A stretch of DNA of 64,000 nucleotides from Drosophila persimilis (lineage: Eukaryota > Arthropoda > Insecta > Diptera > Drosophilidae), in assembly GCF_003286085.1 (NCBI RefSeq), contig NW_020825368.1, positions 186,001 through 250,000 of the forward strand. Direction: 5' to 3'. Below the pieces are notes generated by a model, which did not search any database, was not told where the DNA came from, and was given only the letters and a program-made list of their open reading frames with translations. This document shows, piece by piece, positions 55,001 through 64,000 of the stretch. Within the stretch, counting starts at the first letter, position 1, and every line of letters begins with the position of its first letter. A program made the translations under genes and the position numbers.

Positions 55001-56170
55001 TGGCCAGCAATAGACAAAAGAACTTGTCTCAACAGACTCAGAAGAGCTCAACACATAGCAGATCTATGTATTACCGGCGGGCATTACTCCAGGCGAGGCT
55101 AAGCCCTGGATACCGTGCTGGACCTCCTCCCTGTAGATCTCACTTTCCGCCCTCAGAATGAGAGAAGCCAAACTGTGGAAAGCAATTACCGGAGAAGACA
55201 GATTATTGTATCCCTAGTGATCACCTCTCGACGCCTTTATAGGTATCAATCCCACCTAAGGAGGACTGGGAGATGGGTGAACCAGAACACTGATGGCTCA
55301 AAGTTAGACGGCCGCGTGGGCGACGGAGTCTACTGTAGCGAGCTGAACATCAGTTAATGCTTCAGACAATGACCGATGGCCATTAAGGAGGCCATTTCTA
55401 TTGTCTCCAAACTACTTCTAGACATGCATTTAGTGTGTCTTCTCGGAAAGCCAAGCAGCTATTAAAGCTTTAGGCTCAATATCGTCGAATTCAGCGACTG
55501 TAAATGACTGCCGCAGGTCTCTGCATGAGATCGCAGAGCAGTAAAATCTCTTCCTTATATGGGTCCTCGGCCACAGGGACATCGGGGGGAACGACGCCGC
55601 CGACGAGCTAGCCATACAGGGTACTACGATTCCTCTGTTATCATCCAATTCGATTTGTTCGTCTAAGTTCAAATGTGGAGATTTATGCGCTGAGAGAGCA
55701 AGTAGGGAGCAGAGAGGGAGCAGAGAGGGAGAAGAGAGGGAGCAAGAAGCGATGCCTTTGGCTACGTGCAGGCTTCTCACGCACAAATTGTTCGAGCACA
55801 GTGAATATAGAAGATGACAGCAGACCGTTTCCTGTAGGGTCTCGAGATTGATATCGATCGATGAAGCGCTCAGCAGAGCTGTATAGACTCATCAGAGCAC
55901 AGTGCTCTGCAGTTACTCGAGCCATCACGGGACGCTGGCAGATAGGCACTCACGCCTCTGTCAATCCCTCATAACGACTTCTGGAGGAATACGTCCCCCA
56001 CTTCTTCTGCCATTGCCCGGCCCTTGGTCGTCGTCTTCGGATTCTCGGGGCTGCTTTCCTCACGGACATTTCGGACCTGTCCGAAATCAAACCAGGGACC
56101 TTGTCCAAATTCATCCAAGCCTCCGGATGGGACTGCCCTTAACCTTAAGTAGTCTGCTCTCACGGTTCAG
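55001..56170 (+). pseudogene. LOA-clade RNase H and C-terminal zinc region
   Basis: NTDGSKLDGRVGDGVYC (from about 55289) carries the first catalytic Asp. The part after SIVSKLLLDMH is shifted. 55680-55860 holds a purine-rich tandem repeat (units of GAGGGAGCAGA at about 55706-55745) within the coding region. The end reads ITGRWQIGTHA, then PHFFCHCPALG, then IKPGTLSKFIQASGW. Confidence 0.7.
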
Positions 56171-56290
56171 GCAACGAGAAGGGGCACATGCCCATGCGGC
56201 AACACAATGGACCTCTTATAGGTCCAAGTGAGCTTGGGTTGGGGGGGGGGGGGGTAGTTATCTCCCCTTCCCGCCTACCGCCTTAACCTA

Positions 56291-57237
56291 ACCTAACTCA
56301 GCCTAATCAAATTTTATGACGACTAATATTTTTTATAAATGGGGTTCTGAGGGGAGTTCGGGATACGTAACCTATCGCTGGAGTTTCTGCTATAATGTTC
56401 GTCAAAGACTCTACACATTAGTCAAAGCCGAAATTTAAGATATAAAGTCTCAAATTGTGCCCACGCGGTTAAGCACATTTTAAGTTTAGCACAAATTAAA
56501 GCTTACGATGATAGATGGGAAGTCTTTAGCATGATTGGAGAAACATCATCGCAAAAAATGGGACATTTGTAAGGCCAGAGATTTCCGGACCCGAATGTTT
56601 CTTTTGGTCAATCATAAGAATTGGATTAGGGAAATACATGAAAATGGTTATCCCGAAAAAATCTAGTCAAGGCTTTACCAGGATTTTCGAATATAAAAAA
56701 TACGCTCCAGACTATATTTTTTTTAATAATAAAAACTTTCAAGCTTATAAAAAGTACAATATTGTAAAGATTCAATCATTTTTGGTCACGTTTAAGCCAA
56801 ATCTGATGAGTGTAAAAAGAGAGGTAAAGTTTGATGATGAGCCTTCGAAAACATATTTCACCTTTAAATGCTTACAGCTGACCGAATATCGATAAGTAAC
56901 TTTAAAGAAAATTATTGATACCCAAATAGTGCATTGGTAATCGAATCCAACAAAAAATATAAAGCTTTTAATATTTTATTTTAATTATTATTATAGCCGA
57001 AGCCACATCAAATTGCAGTGGCTGCGATAGCGTAGCCACGCGTTTACTCATTCCCTCTCTTTCACACTCGTAAAAGCCAAATTGTTGAGTGTTAAAAATA
57101 CCGATCTATGATATACCTACGAAAACATATGTTACCTTTAAATGCTCACAGCTGACCGAAAACCTAAAAAATATTAAACTAAAATTATGAATGGCCCAAA
57201 TACTTTATTGGCTATACATACAATACATATACTATAT
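56291..57237. other. Unassigned, with a short duplicated block and a DINE-1-like scrap
   Basis: About 950 A+T-rich bases. A plus-strand ORF at 56638-56895 (MKMVIPKKSSQGFTRIFEYK) has no motif I know. A 40-bp block containing ACCTTTAAATGC and CAGCTGACCGAA occurs at about 56855-56890 and 57124-57163. Between them, 56990-57050 contains CAAATTGCAGTGGCTGCG, similar in reverse to the 5' part of DINE-1. Confidence 0.4.
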
Positions 57238-57833
57238 AGTGACATATCCATAATTCCCCACATCCCATACACATTATGTTTATGTACAATTCATCCACCC
57301 CATCCACACAAGTAACAGGACCCCACTCAAGAATCAATAACTGTTTCTTCCCATACTCCAAGCTAGGGCCCCCCAAAATATAAACAATGGACCCCATTGT
57401 TTCATCAACATTAGAATCACGCCACTCTCGAGAAATCGATTCTTTAGAATCACGCCACTCATGGGGACCAATCAAAGCTAGACATAAAACCAAGGAGTAT
57501 CACATTCCTAGCTCCGTCATGTAATGCAACACCGATCGCCAGCAGTGGATGCCTTTCATCAAAGCCGACGCATCCCCAAATATCGATCCAGGCACGTACG
57601 CCACCGACACGAAGATGCAGCCGAGGAAATCAACGCCCGAAGCCAGAGTCGGGAGTTCCAAGAGAAGGGCTCATGGAAACTAGCCAGCAGCAGATAGATC
57701 AGTTCCGTTTGAGACAAGCAGACCCAAAGTCAAGTCGGGGAATTCATTTAAATCTTGTGACATAAAGATATTTAAGTTGTAAAATAAAAGTCTTTTTTAA
57801 AAAAACTTAAAATCGAGTTGCGGATATTTAACT
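57238..57833 (+). repeat. Errantivirus 5' LTR
   Basis: 596 bp, starts AGTGACATATCC and ends ATATTTAACT. Contains a direct repeat TTAGAATCACGCCACTC (two copies near 57409 and 57444). ORFs reported across the LTR on the minus strand are shadows. Confidence 0.95.
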
Positions 57834-57850
57834 GGCGCAGTCGGTAGGAT
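57833..57850 (+). other. Errantivirus primer-binding site (tRNA-Ser type)
   Basis: TGGCGCAGTCGGTAGGAT overlaps the last T of the LTR. It is the tRNA-Ser type site used by 17.6/297-group elements. Confidence 0.85.
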
Positions 57851-58142
57851 TTCGTTTAAAATTAACTCCTATATTTCGGTAATGGTCAGCTGCTGTAATT
57901 TCTAATTACTGTGATCACGTAATCCCGGAATCGTTAATAAAATTGTGAAATCTGCCAAAGAACCTATGTGTTACGAGCACATACGATTTGCAAAACTAAA
58001 ATTAAGTGAACTGAAGTAAGCGGAGATAGTGATCCACCAAGAACAGTGAAACACTAAATACAAAATCAAAAAACTTACAAGTGAACCAAAATAAAGTTCA
58101 AAACTACTGAAAACAAAACAAAACCCAATCAACACCAACAAC
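57851..58142 (+). other. Errantivirus leader
   Basis: About 290 A-rich bases between the primer site and gag. No gene. It should hold packaging and splice-donor signals, but I cannot point to them with confidence. Confidence 0.6.
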
Positions 58143-59099
58143 ATGGCGTTACCACCACTATCATTGAGCGAAATCCACTTGAACCAGGCACTGCTGTCGA
58201 TCCGACAAATACCTGCCTATGACGGTTCATCTGGACAGCTAAGCTCATTTATCAAACGAATCGAATATGTATGCCGATTATATCCAACTGAAGATCTTCG
58301 CCAACAAAGGATCCCATTTGGAGCGACCGAGATCCAACTGTCAGGAGAGGCACAACGCATATCGCAAATGATACAACCCAACACGTGGCTCGAACTGAAG
58401 ACGGCGCTGATCAACGAGTTCAAAAATCACACACCATATGAAGAACTCTTACGACAACTATACACCACCAGATTCAACGGCAGTCTTCGTAAGTTTATAG
58501 AAGAATTAGAGATATAAGCATTATTAATAAACAATAAGCTAAACTTAGAAAACATACCAGAAAATAATGTCATTTATAAAAACGCGTTGAACAACACAAT
58601 TAAAGATGTCATTACTCGAAAACTTCCTGACAGAATGTTCATGACCTTAGCAAGAAAAGATATTACCACATTGTCTAATCTTAAGAAGGCAGCACAAGAA
58701 GAAGGATTGTACGAAGCTAGTACAACAGATTCAGGTACAAATAAAGATCAATCGAAATCGTCTCAATCAAATCGAAAGAATGTTGGAAACTATTATCCAA
58801 ATTATAATACTACTAACTATCAAAATCAAACTCAGAGTTCATCTGGAACAGGTCAGACTAATCGAACAAATCAAAATCAAAATTCCCAAAATCCTGGATT
58901 ATACAATGAGTTCAAAAATTCCTTGAATCAAGGTAGGGCTCAGAATCCATTCAATCAGCAAATATCTCAAAACCAAGCTAGTGGGAGTGGACCCAACCAA
59001 CCTACTAAAAGAGGGAGGGAGAGCCAGAGTGGCCAAACGAAGATGGACGTAAATTTTCATCAAGCCGCCTCGGAAGAAACCGAGGAGGACCCTATATAA
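58143..59099 (+). pseudogene. Errantivirus gag, one in-frame stop
   Basis: ATG at 58143 after CAACAACATGG. The frame is 318 codons with a single TAA at 58515-58517 in mid-gene. Both sides are otherwise open: an alpha-helical capsid-like region first, then an Asn/Gln/Ser-rich tail. There is no zinc knuckle, which is normal for this group. The early stop would remove the second half. Confidence 0.88.
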
Positions 59100-59476
59100 A
59101 CATTACCATTAATAAAATAATATTAAGGTGTATCGCTGACTCGGGATCATCGATCAACATCATGAAAGAAAATTATACAGATTCCGAGATAAAAGACGAT
59201 AACCTTACGGTCCATACCATCAATGGACCTGTCCGTTTAACTAAGAGTATAATGAGGAATGCGAACAAAACATGTCCGTCCGAACAAAAGTTCTACATAC
59301 ATAACTTTTCCGAAAATTATGATATTTTATTAGGAAGAGAATACTTGATGGCAAGTAAAGCCGTCATCGATTATAGAAATGACACTGTAACACTAGGAGC
59401 TAGGTCGTACCCAATCATTCAGAGTGGAGAAGCTATTGAAGCCGGCAAGACCGCACAGAAGTGCATTCCGTTCTAG
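59100..59476 (+). pseudogene. Errantivirus protease
   Basis: Frame -1 relative to gag, as expected for gag-pol frameshifting. Active site Asp-Ser-Gly in IADSGSSINI (about 59131-59160) and the end-of-domain block DILLGREYLM (about 59321-59350). It ends at TAG 59474-59476; the RT is in the next frame, so a small indel lies at about 59460-59475. Confidence 0.85.
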
Positions 59477-60750
59477 ACAGTGAATTAAGGGAATGTAATC
59501 AATTAAGATTGGAACACTTAAACGACGAAGAGAGGGAAGAGTTAAAGAAGGTCTTATATGAGTTTAAGGATGTGCAGTACAGAGAAGGTGACAATTTGAC
59601 TTTCACAAGTACAATCAAGCACGAGATCAAAACTCAACATGAAGACCCGGTCTACAGACGACCATACAAATATGCCCAAATACATGATCAGGAGGTAAAC
59701 CAGCAAATCAAAGATATGATCAGGCAGGGAATAATTCGAAAGTCGAATTCTCCTTACTGCTCGCCCATATCTATGATTCCGAAGAAGATAGATGCTTCAG
59801 GAAAGCAAAAATATCGAATGGTAGTAGACTATAGAAGTCTAAATGAAATAACAGTTAAGGACCAATTCCCAACTCCAAGAATGGATGAAATCCTAGACAA
59901 ACTAGGTAAATGTCAGTATTTTACGACAATCGATTTAGCAAAAGGTTTCCATCAAATACCCATGGAACCTAGCTCAATCCCCAAAACTGCGTTCTCCACT
60001 AAGCATGGACATTACGAGTTCACTCGTATGCCCTTTGGGCTAACCACTGCCCCAGCTACCTTCCAAAGATGTATGAACAATCTGCTAGAAGAGTTAATCT
60101 TCAAAGATTGCTTTGTATACTTAGATGACATCATTATATTTTCCACTTCATTGGAAGAACACTTGTTGTCACTAAGGAGAGTATTTGGAAAGTTGAGAGA
60201 CGCCAATTTGAAGCTACAAATGGATAAATGTGAATTCATGAAAAAGGAAACTGAATTCCTAGGTCATGTAGTCACTACTGAAGGAATAGTACCAAATCCA
60301 GGCAAAATCTCTGCCATTGTCAAATTTCCAATACCAGAAACGACTAAACAAATAAAGTCATTCTTAGGTCTGTGCGGGTTCTACAGGAAATTCATTCCTA
60401 ATTTTGCAAACATAGCAAAACCCATGACACTCAAACTAAAGAAAGGAGCTGTCATAGACCCCAAGGAAGAAAAGTACGTCGAGGCATTTGAGAGACTAAA
60501 AGTACTCATCACCTCAGACCCTATCCTTGCGTTCCCAGACTTTGACACGCTAGTAACATAGCATTGGGAGCGGTTTTGTCACAAGAACACAAACCGATCT
60601 GCTACGATAGCAGAACCCTAAATGAACATGAAATTAACTATTCAGCCATCGAAAAGGAATTATTAGCGATCGTATGGGCAACCAAGTATAATAAAGGAAT
60701 ATCTATGCACCAAAAAGAGCGCATTATATTTCCATAACGAAACAGATTTT
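59477..60750 (+). pseudogene. Errantivirus reverse transcriptase and RNase H remnant
   Basis: The open stretch 59461-60561 has all RT blocks, including the YLDD catalytic loop (about 60118-60129) and the [12 protein letters not shown] thumb region. A stop at 60559-60561 coincides with a small deletion where the first RNase H Asp should be. RNase H then reads [10 protein letters not shown] and [14 protein letters not shown] in another frame and breaks off near 60695, after which most of the domain is missing. Confidence 0.88.
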
Positions 60751-61722
60751 CCTCCATTCCAAAAAGCCTATTTAGAAATCATTAATTCTAACAATATAAC
60801 CAAAGCTATTAAATCAAGCACGAAACTCCTAGATATTCAGAATTACGCTGAATTTAAAGAAACCATATTAAAGAATCATACAGGCTTACTCCATCCAGGG
60901 ATAGAGAAAACCGTCAATTGGTTTAGGGGAAAATACTATTACCCGGATTATCAAAAACTAATCCAAAACATCATAAACGAATGTCCTACTTGTAATATTG
61001 CCAAAACAGAGCATAGAAATACGAAGTTGGCATTCGAAACTACACCGGAAATACTGAACATCAGAGAGAAATACGTCATGGATTTCTATATGGTTGGTAA
61101 CAAACAGTTCCTATCAAGTATTAACGTATACTCGAAGTTTGCCACTCTTGTAGAAGTAAAAAGTCGTGACTGGTTAGAAGCAAAAAGAGCCATCATGAAA
61201 GTTTTTAACGGGATGGGCAAACCAATTGAAATCAAAGCCGATAAAGATTCAGCTTTTATGTGCACAGCATTGCAAGCATGGCTGAATGCGGAAAACGTCA
61301 AAATAGAGATCACTTCCAGCAAAAATGGAATATCTGACGTAGAAAGATTTCATAAAACAGTAAATGAAAAATTAAGAATAATATCTAGCGAGGATAACAC
61401 AGAAGATAGATTCACGAAGTTTGAATTAATTCTTTATACTTATAATCATAAAACCAAACATAATACCACAAATAGGACACTAGCTGATATATTCATTTAT
61501 GCAGGCTCACCTGATTATGACACACAACTAAATAAAGTGAATAAAATCACTCAATTAAATAAAAACCGCATAGAGTATGAAGTAGATACCCGCTATAAAC
61601 TATCACCTCTAGTTAAGTCTAAGGTAACAAATCCTTTCAAAAGGACGGTTGAAATTAGACAGGTAGACGAAAAACATTATGAAGAAAAGAATAGGGGTAA
61701 GAAAATAACTCATTACAAATAA
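60751..61722 (+). pseudogene. Errantivirus integrase
   Basis: From about 60700 the frame is open to 61722. Zinc region: H-x4-H in NHTGLLHPG and C-x2-C in NECPTC (about 60985). Catalytic triad: Asp in VMDFYMV (61078-61098), Asp in DKDSAFM (about 61240-61260) and Glu in DVERFHKTVN (about 61336-61365). A basic C-terminal part follows. The domain itself looks intact, but its fusion to RT through RNase H is lost. Confidence 0.88.
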
Positions 61723-61788
61723 AATTCAAGAAAAAGAAGAAATCTAATAGAAGCAAATATAATAATTCCAGAGAAACCGAGGAAGTTA

Positions 61789-63196
61789 ATGGAATCGGCG
61801 AACTTCAACACAATTAAAATCCTCATCTTCCTCATAATTACCATCGTAATGGCACAGGGCCAAAACATAGAAATAAATCCTATAAAATCCCAAAACGGAT
61901 ATATGATATTCAAAACTGGATCGATTAACATACCTATCAATTACGAATACCATTATCTAACTGTTAATGTAACTAAAACCGAAGAACTATACCAAAATTT
62001 GTTAAGGCAAGCCACTAAATTCCATGACATAATCCAAATAAAATATCTAGTAGACAAATTGCAAAGAGAAATGAACGGGCTAAAAATAACCAAAAGAAAT
62101 AAAAGAGGCCTAATCAATATAGTAGGAACAGCCTACAAATATCTCTTTGGAACACTAGATCAGGAAGATAAAGTCGATTTGGAACAAAAAATAGAAAATT
62201 TAGCCAGCCATAGCATTCAAATGAATGAACTAAATTTGGTAATAGATGCAGTTAATAGCGGAATAAACGTTATAAACAAACTAAATGAAGAAAAAGACAG
62301 GAATCAACAAATATAAATTATGATATTCAATCTACAACATTTCACAGAATATATCGAAGATATAGAACTAGGTATGCAATTAACTAGGCTCGGTATATTT
62401 AATCCAAAATTATTAAAACAAGACTACCTGGAACAAATAAATTCTGAGAAAATACTAAATATAAAAACCTCCACATGGCTAAAATCCGATACCAACGAAA
62501 TTCTAATAATTTCCAACATTCCCAAAGACATTACAAAAGTACCAATCTATAAAATCGTTCCGTATCCAGACGAATTAAATAACATGTTAACAGATATGAC
62601 ATACGACAAGTACTACATAAAAAATGTTTGTTAAAGAAACTAGATTGAAAACCAATGACAATTGTATAAAAGGAATTTTAATGCAAACTCCCACTAAACG
62701 TCCATATTCCAAAACTTTTCAAAACTTTCAAATAAACTTTATTGAACCCAATATACTAATCACATGGAATCTTCCAAAAACAACGCTAAACCAGAATTGT
62801 GTAAACCTAGAAATCATAGCGGAAGGAAATACCATTATAAAAATCTACAACTGTTCAATCCAATTAAATGAATTTACAATATCAAACACAATGTTAGATT
62901 TTGCCCAGAATGTTTATGTCAACAACAACATAACTAAAATAAAACCACTGTCGTATGTCCAAACTAATGAAATAATTATGCAATACACCAAATATAGTAA
63001 CCTATTACAAATAAGTCTACTAATTTCATTTGTCATAATTATATTAGTACTACTAAGTTATGTAGCTGTTAAATTTAAGAAAACTCCTAAAAGAGTCACG
63101 GTTAAATGTATTAACCCTATAATAGAAGCAGAAGAGGAACCAACTTCAGCCACCGCACTTGACACCCCGTCACTATACCCGAGGGTAATCGCCTAG
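61789..63196 (+). pseudogene. Errantivirus env, one in-frame stop and one frameshift
   Basis: Envelope glycoprotein gene typical of errantiviruses. ATG at 61789 is followed by a hydrophobic signal-peptide-like segment (residues about 8-23). A basic RNKR cleavage-type site lies at about residues 104-107. A TAA at 62314-62316 interrupts the frame, which otherwise continues to 62634. A shift near 62625-62634 moves the rest to frame 62624-63196, which ends with a strongly hydrophobic membrane anchor (about 62998-63070) and a short cytoplasmic tail. The breaks would prevent a full-length product. Confidence 0.88.
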
Positions 63197-63214
63197 GGAC
63201 AGGCTAATAACAAA

Positions 63215-63223
63215 CGTTGGGGG
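63215..63223 (+). other. Errantivirus polypurine tract
   Basis: The G-rich run GTTGGGGG ends directly at the 3' LTR start, where plus-strand DNA synthesis is primed. Confidence 0.75.
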
Positions 63224-63819
63224 AGTGACATATCCATAATTCCCCACATCCCATACACATTATGTTTATGTACAATTCATCCACCCCATCCACACAAGTA
63301 ACAGGACCCCACTCAAGATTCAATAACTGTTTCTTCCCATACTCCAAGCTAGGGCCCCCCATAATATAAACAATGGACCCCATTGTTTCATCAACATTAG
63401 AATCACGCCACTCTCGAGAAATCGATTCTTTAGAATCACGCCACTCATGAGGACCAATCAAAGCTAGACATAAAACCAAGGAGTATCACATTCCTAGCTC
63501 CGTCATGTAATGCAACACCGATCGCCAGCAGTGGATGCCTTTCATCAAAGCCGACGCATCCCCAAATATCGATCCAGGCACGTACGCCACCGACGCGAAG
63601 ATGCAGCCGAGGAAAGCAACGCCCGAAGCCAGAGTCGGGAGTTCCAAGAGAAGGGCTCATGGAAACTAGCCAGCAGCAGATAGATCAGTTCCGTTTGAGA
63701 CAAGCAGACCCAAAGTCAAGTCGGGGAATTCATTTAAAATCTTGTGACATAAAGATATTTAAGTTTGTAAAATTAAAGTCTTTTTTAAAAACTTAAAATC
63801 GAGTTGCGGATATTTAACT
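63224..63819 (+). repeat. Errantivirus 3' LTR
   Basis: 596 bp, pairs with 57238-57833 with about ten single-base or length differences, followed by ATAT. Confidence 0.95.
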
Positions 63820-64000
63820 ATATATATTTACATTTTAAAATTATAATTTTATTTCGCAAATTGGCTATTTTGCCTATTGTGACTATTAGCAAGCTATATG
63901 ATTTACTGTCGTGTCGGTTTGCTTAATGTCTACATACAGAAAAATAATGAGTCTAGAAGGGACTGAGCAGAGTCACGATCGTGACTATTTGCCTCGCTTA
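63820..64000. other. Unassigned A+T-rich flank
   Basis: About 180 bases after the provirus. No gene seen. With 57164-57237 it forms the pre-insertion site. Confidence 0.5.

Larger units (their letters stand above)
54250..56290 (+). mobile_element. LOA-clade LINE piece 2 (RT, RNase H, zinc finger)
   Basis: Plus strand. It begins inside the RT and runs to the 3' end. Intact YADDVAISF loop; RNase H start TDGSKLDGRVGDGVYCSELN; C-terminal cysteine/histidine cluster ending VPHFFCHCPALGRR. RNase H after the RT and this zinc end are features of the LOA group (bilbo, baggins). The 3' end has a run of 14 G (56241-56254) and CCTACCGCCTTAACCTAACC (56273-56292). Confidence 0.75.
57238..63819 (+). mobile_element. 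Errantivirus provirus (17.6/297 type), defective
   Basis: Insect endogenous retrovirus of the Gypsy group. Two 596-bp LTRs (57238-57833 and 63224-63819) of the AGT...ACT form differ at about ten sites. The duplication is ATAT (57234-57237 and 63820-63823), the known target preference of the 17.6/297 group. A tRNA-Ser type primer site follows the 5' LTR; gag, pol and env are in order on the plus strand. Each has at least one stop or shift, and most of RNase H is deleted, so this copy cannot encode particles by itself. Confidence 0.93.

Noticed and set aside
56273..56300. CCTTAACCTAACCTAACT as a telomere-like repeat
   Set aside because: Only two to three imperfect units, at the 3' end of a LOA-clade LINE; Drosophila lacks such telomere repeats.
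57212..57493. Minus-strand ORF repeated at 63204-63479
   Set aside because: It lies within both errantivirus LTRs, so its repetition comes from the LTR pair and not from gene duplication.

Overview
This window looks like repeat-dense, probably heterochromatic DNA from a Drosophila species. The evidence is the mix of element families: three CR1-like LINE lineages, two BEL/Pao LTR retrotransposons, several Ty3/Gypsy families, an R1-clade and LOA-clade LINEs, a 17.6/297-type errantivirus, and several copies of a DINE-1/INE-1-type Helentron. The only recognisable host coding sequence is a captured fragment that resembles Drosophila Fkbp59. The long modular DINE-1 form and the LOA (bilbo-like) pieces would fit an obscura-group fly, but I cannot fix the species. 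I see no intact host gene, rRNA, tRNA or CRISPR array. Almost every coding region is broken, and family names rest on visible motifs, not on database searches.

Layout. 1-540 is a minus-strand CR1-like fragment that runs off the left edge. 895-2420 holds two DINE-1 pieces in unassigned DNA, and 2730-3404 holds an unassigned ORF pair ending at possible splice donors. 3689-13035 is one minus-strand CR1-like copy, cut by a BEL element (4378 to about 11095, itself carrying a DINE-1 at 6774-7880) and by a solo LTR (12307-12969). 13361-14458 is a second complete DINE-1. 14555-19215 is a second BEL element on the minus strand, bounded by two LTRs and a perfect CCAAG duplication. 19380-21993 is a plus-strand CR1-like copy.

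22441-32265 is a DINE-1 copy split by a 9-kb tandem array of a non-autonomous LTR retrotransposon (LTR-internal-LTR-internal-LTR, minus strand). That element keeps gag, protease and the integrase C-terminus but has lost reverse transcriptase. 33124 to about 36125 is a degraded Gypsy element without visible LTRs. 36267-47110 is a Gypsy element with both LTRs; its 5' LTR is split by a minus-strand R1-clade LINE (about 36521-40970). This Gypsy element has a RING-H2 finger at the start of Gag and carries, inside its reverse transcriptase gene, a sense-strand, intron-free 3' piece of an Fkbp59-like mRNA.

47133-48420 is a minus-strand LOA-clade fragment, 50400 to about 54060 a third CR1-like copy with a PHD-type finger in ORF1, and 54250-56290 a plus-strand LOA-clade piece. 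57238-63819 is an errantivirus provirus with 596-bp LTRs that are nearly identical, a perfect ATAT duplication, and gag, pol and env all interrupted.

The nesting gives a relative history: the CR1 and DINE-1 copies are oldest, the BEL, Gypsy and solo-LTR insertions came later, and the R1 insertion, the tandem LTR array and the errantivirus are the most recent layers. The density of truncated elements in both orientations is what piRNA clusters look like, but sequence alone cannot show that this is one.
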